From assembly GCA_025360895.1 (NCBI GenBank), contig JANYBF010000298.1:1-8276 (forward strand): a stretch of DNA of 8,276 bases. Reading direction: 5' to 3'. Under the pieces are notes generated by a model, which saw only the letters and a list, made by a program, of their open reading frames with translations, had not been told where the DNA came from and made no database searches. The position numbers and the translations under genes are program-made. Shown piece after piece: positions 7,138 to 8,276 of the stretch. The stretch's first letter is position 1. Each line of letters begins with the position of its first letter. The stretch comes from Verrucomicrobiota bacterium (GTDB lineage: Bacteria; Verrucomicrobiota; Verrucomicrobiia; Limisphaerales; JADLHS01).

Positions 7138-7223
7138 GCAGCAGCCGACGTTACGGGCTCTAACTTTTTCGCTAGCACTATCCAAAAATCGAGAGATTTG
7201 AGCCTTCTCACGTCGGCTGCTAC
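7138..7223. repeat. 86-bp imperfect palindrome between convergent genes (REP/MITE-like or bidirectional terminator)
   Basis: A perfect 12-bp inverted repeat (AGCAGCCGACGT at 7140-7151, ACGTCGGCTGCT at 7210-7221) encloses a second aligned pair (GGCTC 7156-7160 with GAGCC 7200-7204). Further in lie a T-run (7165-7169) and an A-run (7184-7188) that could also pair around GCTAGC (7171-7176). The whole forms a long interrupted stem-loop filling most of the 123-base gap between the acetyltransferase stop (7123) and the ABC ATPase stop (7247). It could terminate transcription from both sides, though no T-tract follows the outer stem. It could also be a small dispersed palindromic element. No target duplication was found at its edges. 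Confidence 0.6.
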
Positions 7224-7246
7224 GACCAACAATTTCGCCGGATTGG

Positions 7247-8276
7247 TCAAAACAAGGAACCACCCGTAGTCGCATCAAAAGCTCGCGCACGGCGCAGGTC
7301 GAACACCACAACCGCACTCTGCCCCGGCGTCAAAGCGACGTTCGCGCCCACCCGGACTTGAAAAGTTTCCTCACCGACGGTGAAACGTAGAATCATTTCG
7401 GCACCGGTGAACTCCATGGCTTTCAGCGTCGCGGTGATCGTCGGTTGGGAATCCCTTAGTGGCACAACGTCCGTGATGGTCAGGTGTTCCGGGCGAAATC
7501 CCAGGATCACCTCTTTGCCCGCGTGGCACCGGAACGTCTCGGCCTGTTCCCCGTCGAGTTGCAAAAGGAAACCCAGCGATGTGCTGTTTGGCGTTGCTTT
7601 CGTGCCGATGAACGCCAGATGCCCGTCGCGTGGTTCGATGGTGCCAGGAAAGAAGTTCATCGCTGGTGACCCAATGAAACCCGCCACGAACTGGTTCGCG
7701 GAGGTGTCATGAATTTCGCGAGGAGAACCAACTTGTTGCAACCGGCCCGCCTGCATCACGGCCACGCGGTCGCCCAAGGCTAGGGCTTCCGCCTGATCGT
7801 GCGTCACATAGATCACAGTCATACCCAATTGCGTACGCAGGTTGAGGACTTCCATTCGCAATTGCGCACGCAACGAGGCATCAAGCTGTGAAAAAGGTTC
7901 GTCGAGCAGAAGAATCTCGGGGCGGCGCACCAGCGCGCGACCCAACGCGATCCGTTGCCGCTCGCCGCCGGAAAGTTTGGCGGGTGTGCGGTGCAGGCAA
8001 TCAATCACTCCGAGCATTTCCGCCGTGGCGTGGACACGCCCGGCAATTTCCTTCCTAGCCACGCCCCGAAGTTTCAATCCGAGCGCGATGTTCTCAAACG
8101 CAGTCAAATGGGGAAACAGGGCGTGGGATTGAAACACCATGGCAATATTCCGCTTTTGCGGTGGCCATCCGCTTACCGACTGCCCGTCAAAGCGGATATC
8201 GCCTTGCTCCGCGTTCTCCAGGCCGGCAATGAGTCGAAGCAGCGTCGTTTTGCCGCAACCTGACGGTCCGACGAGC
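7247..8276 (-). CDS. ABC transporter ATP-binding protein, MalK/UgpC/PotA type (N-terminus beyond window)
   Basis: This is the ATPase of an import ABC transporter on the inner face of the membrane. It runs off the right edge: 342 residues are visible, and roughly 30 N-terminal residues appear missing for this class. The open frame extends past the internal Met at 8140, since the Walker A motif GPSGCGKTT (8243-8269) lies upstream of that codon. Reading down the gene: Q-loop MVFQSHALFPH, signature LSGGERQ (7955-7975), Walker B ILLLDEP, D-loop SQLDA, and H-loop VTHDQAEAL. GSPAMNFFPG then leads into a C-terminal TOBE-type regulatory region of about 140 residues with the typical GFRPEHL. This tail marks the family that energises uptake of sugars, glycerol phosphate, polyamines or anions. 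The substrate cannot be told without the permease and binding-protein genes, which should lie to the right. It converges on the acetyltransferase gene with 123 bases between stops. Confidence 0.93.
   Translation of the reverse strand, partial: LVGPSGCGKTTLLRLIAGLENAEQGDIRFDGQSVSGWPPQKRNIAMVFQSHALFPHLTAFENIALGLKLRGVARKEIAGRVHATAEMLGVIDCLHRTPAKLSGGERQRIALGRALVRRPEILLLDEPFSQLDASLRAQLRMEVLNLRTQLGMTVIYVTHDQAEALALGDRVAVMQAGRLQQVGSPREIHDTSANQFVAGFIGSPAMNFFPGTIEPRDGHLAFIGTKATPNSTSLGFLLQLDGEQAETFRCHAGKEVILGFRPEHLTITDVVPLRDSQPTITATLKAMEFTGAEMILRFTVGEETFQVRVGANVALTPGQSAVVVFDLRRARAFDATTGGSLF

Noticed and set aside
1285..7138. The octamer TTGACAGG occurs at 1285-1292, 1375-1382 and 7131-7138
   Set aside because: Two copies lie in a leader, but the third lies just after a stop codon in a convergent gap. 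There is no common spacing or partner motif, so it is not convincing as a regulator site.
7247..8140. Treating the Met at 8140 as the start of the ABC ATPase
   Set aside because: The frame continues upstream through an intact Walker A motif at 8243-8269, so the true start is beyond the right edge.
7842..8263. Plus-strand open frames opposite the ABC ATPase gene
   Set aside because: They are antisense to well-conserved ATPase motifs (Walker A, signature, Walker B) and have no domain character of their own.

Overview
The window looks like chromosomal DNA from a Verrucomicrobiota bacterium, most likely of the Pedosphaera/Limisphaerales type. The clues are indirect. There is a large secreted protein with a PA14-like lectin region, closed by the short C-terminal module (ending in FYRVK-Q) seen on many exported proteins of that group. 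There is also a c-type cytochrome / copper monooxygenase / TPR fusion of a kind common in Verrucomicrobiota, Planctomycetota and Acidobacteriota. Genes are widely spaced, and start codons lack obvious Shine-Dalgarno sequences. No rRNA, tRNA or universal marker gene is present, so the assignment rests on protein style only.

Layout. (1) Positions 5-1210 are a complete IS630-family insertion sequence with matching ends, an intact DDE transposase on the minus strand and TA target duplications inside a CTAG context. (2) An AT-rich gap (1213-1427) leads into a 730-residue exported protein (1428-3620, plus), followed by a strong intrinsic terminator (3674-3710). (3) A 400-base gap without a convincing gene precedes the most interesting gene (4129-5994, plus). 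It encodes an exported protein joining a single CxxCH cytochrome c domain, a peptidylglycine-monooxygenase-like copper domain with all six expected copper ligands, and three TPR repeats. (4) A serine O-acetyltransferase (6176-7123, plus) follows. (5) An 86-bp imperfect palindrome (7138-7223) separates it from a convergent MalK/UgpC-type ABC transporter ATPase (7247 to beyond the right edge, minus), which lacks only its N-terminal end in this window.

The genes do not form an obvious operon. The exported protein is closed off by its own terminator, and the monooxygenase and acetyltransferase share a strand but are 181 bases apart and unrelated in role. The ABC ATPase is transcribed toward them and probably belongs to an importer operon beyond the window. 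I see no CRISPR array, toxin-antitoxin pair, phage gene or defence system. The best candidates for something little described are the cytochrome-copper monooxygenase-TPR protein and the palindromic intergenic element.
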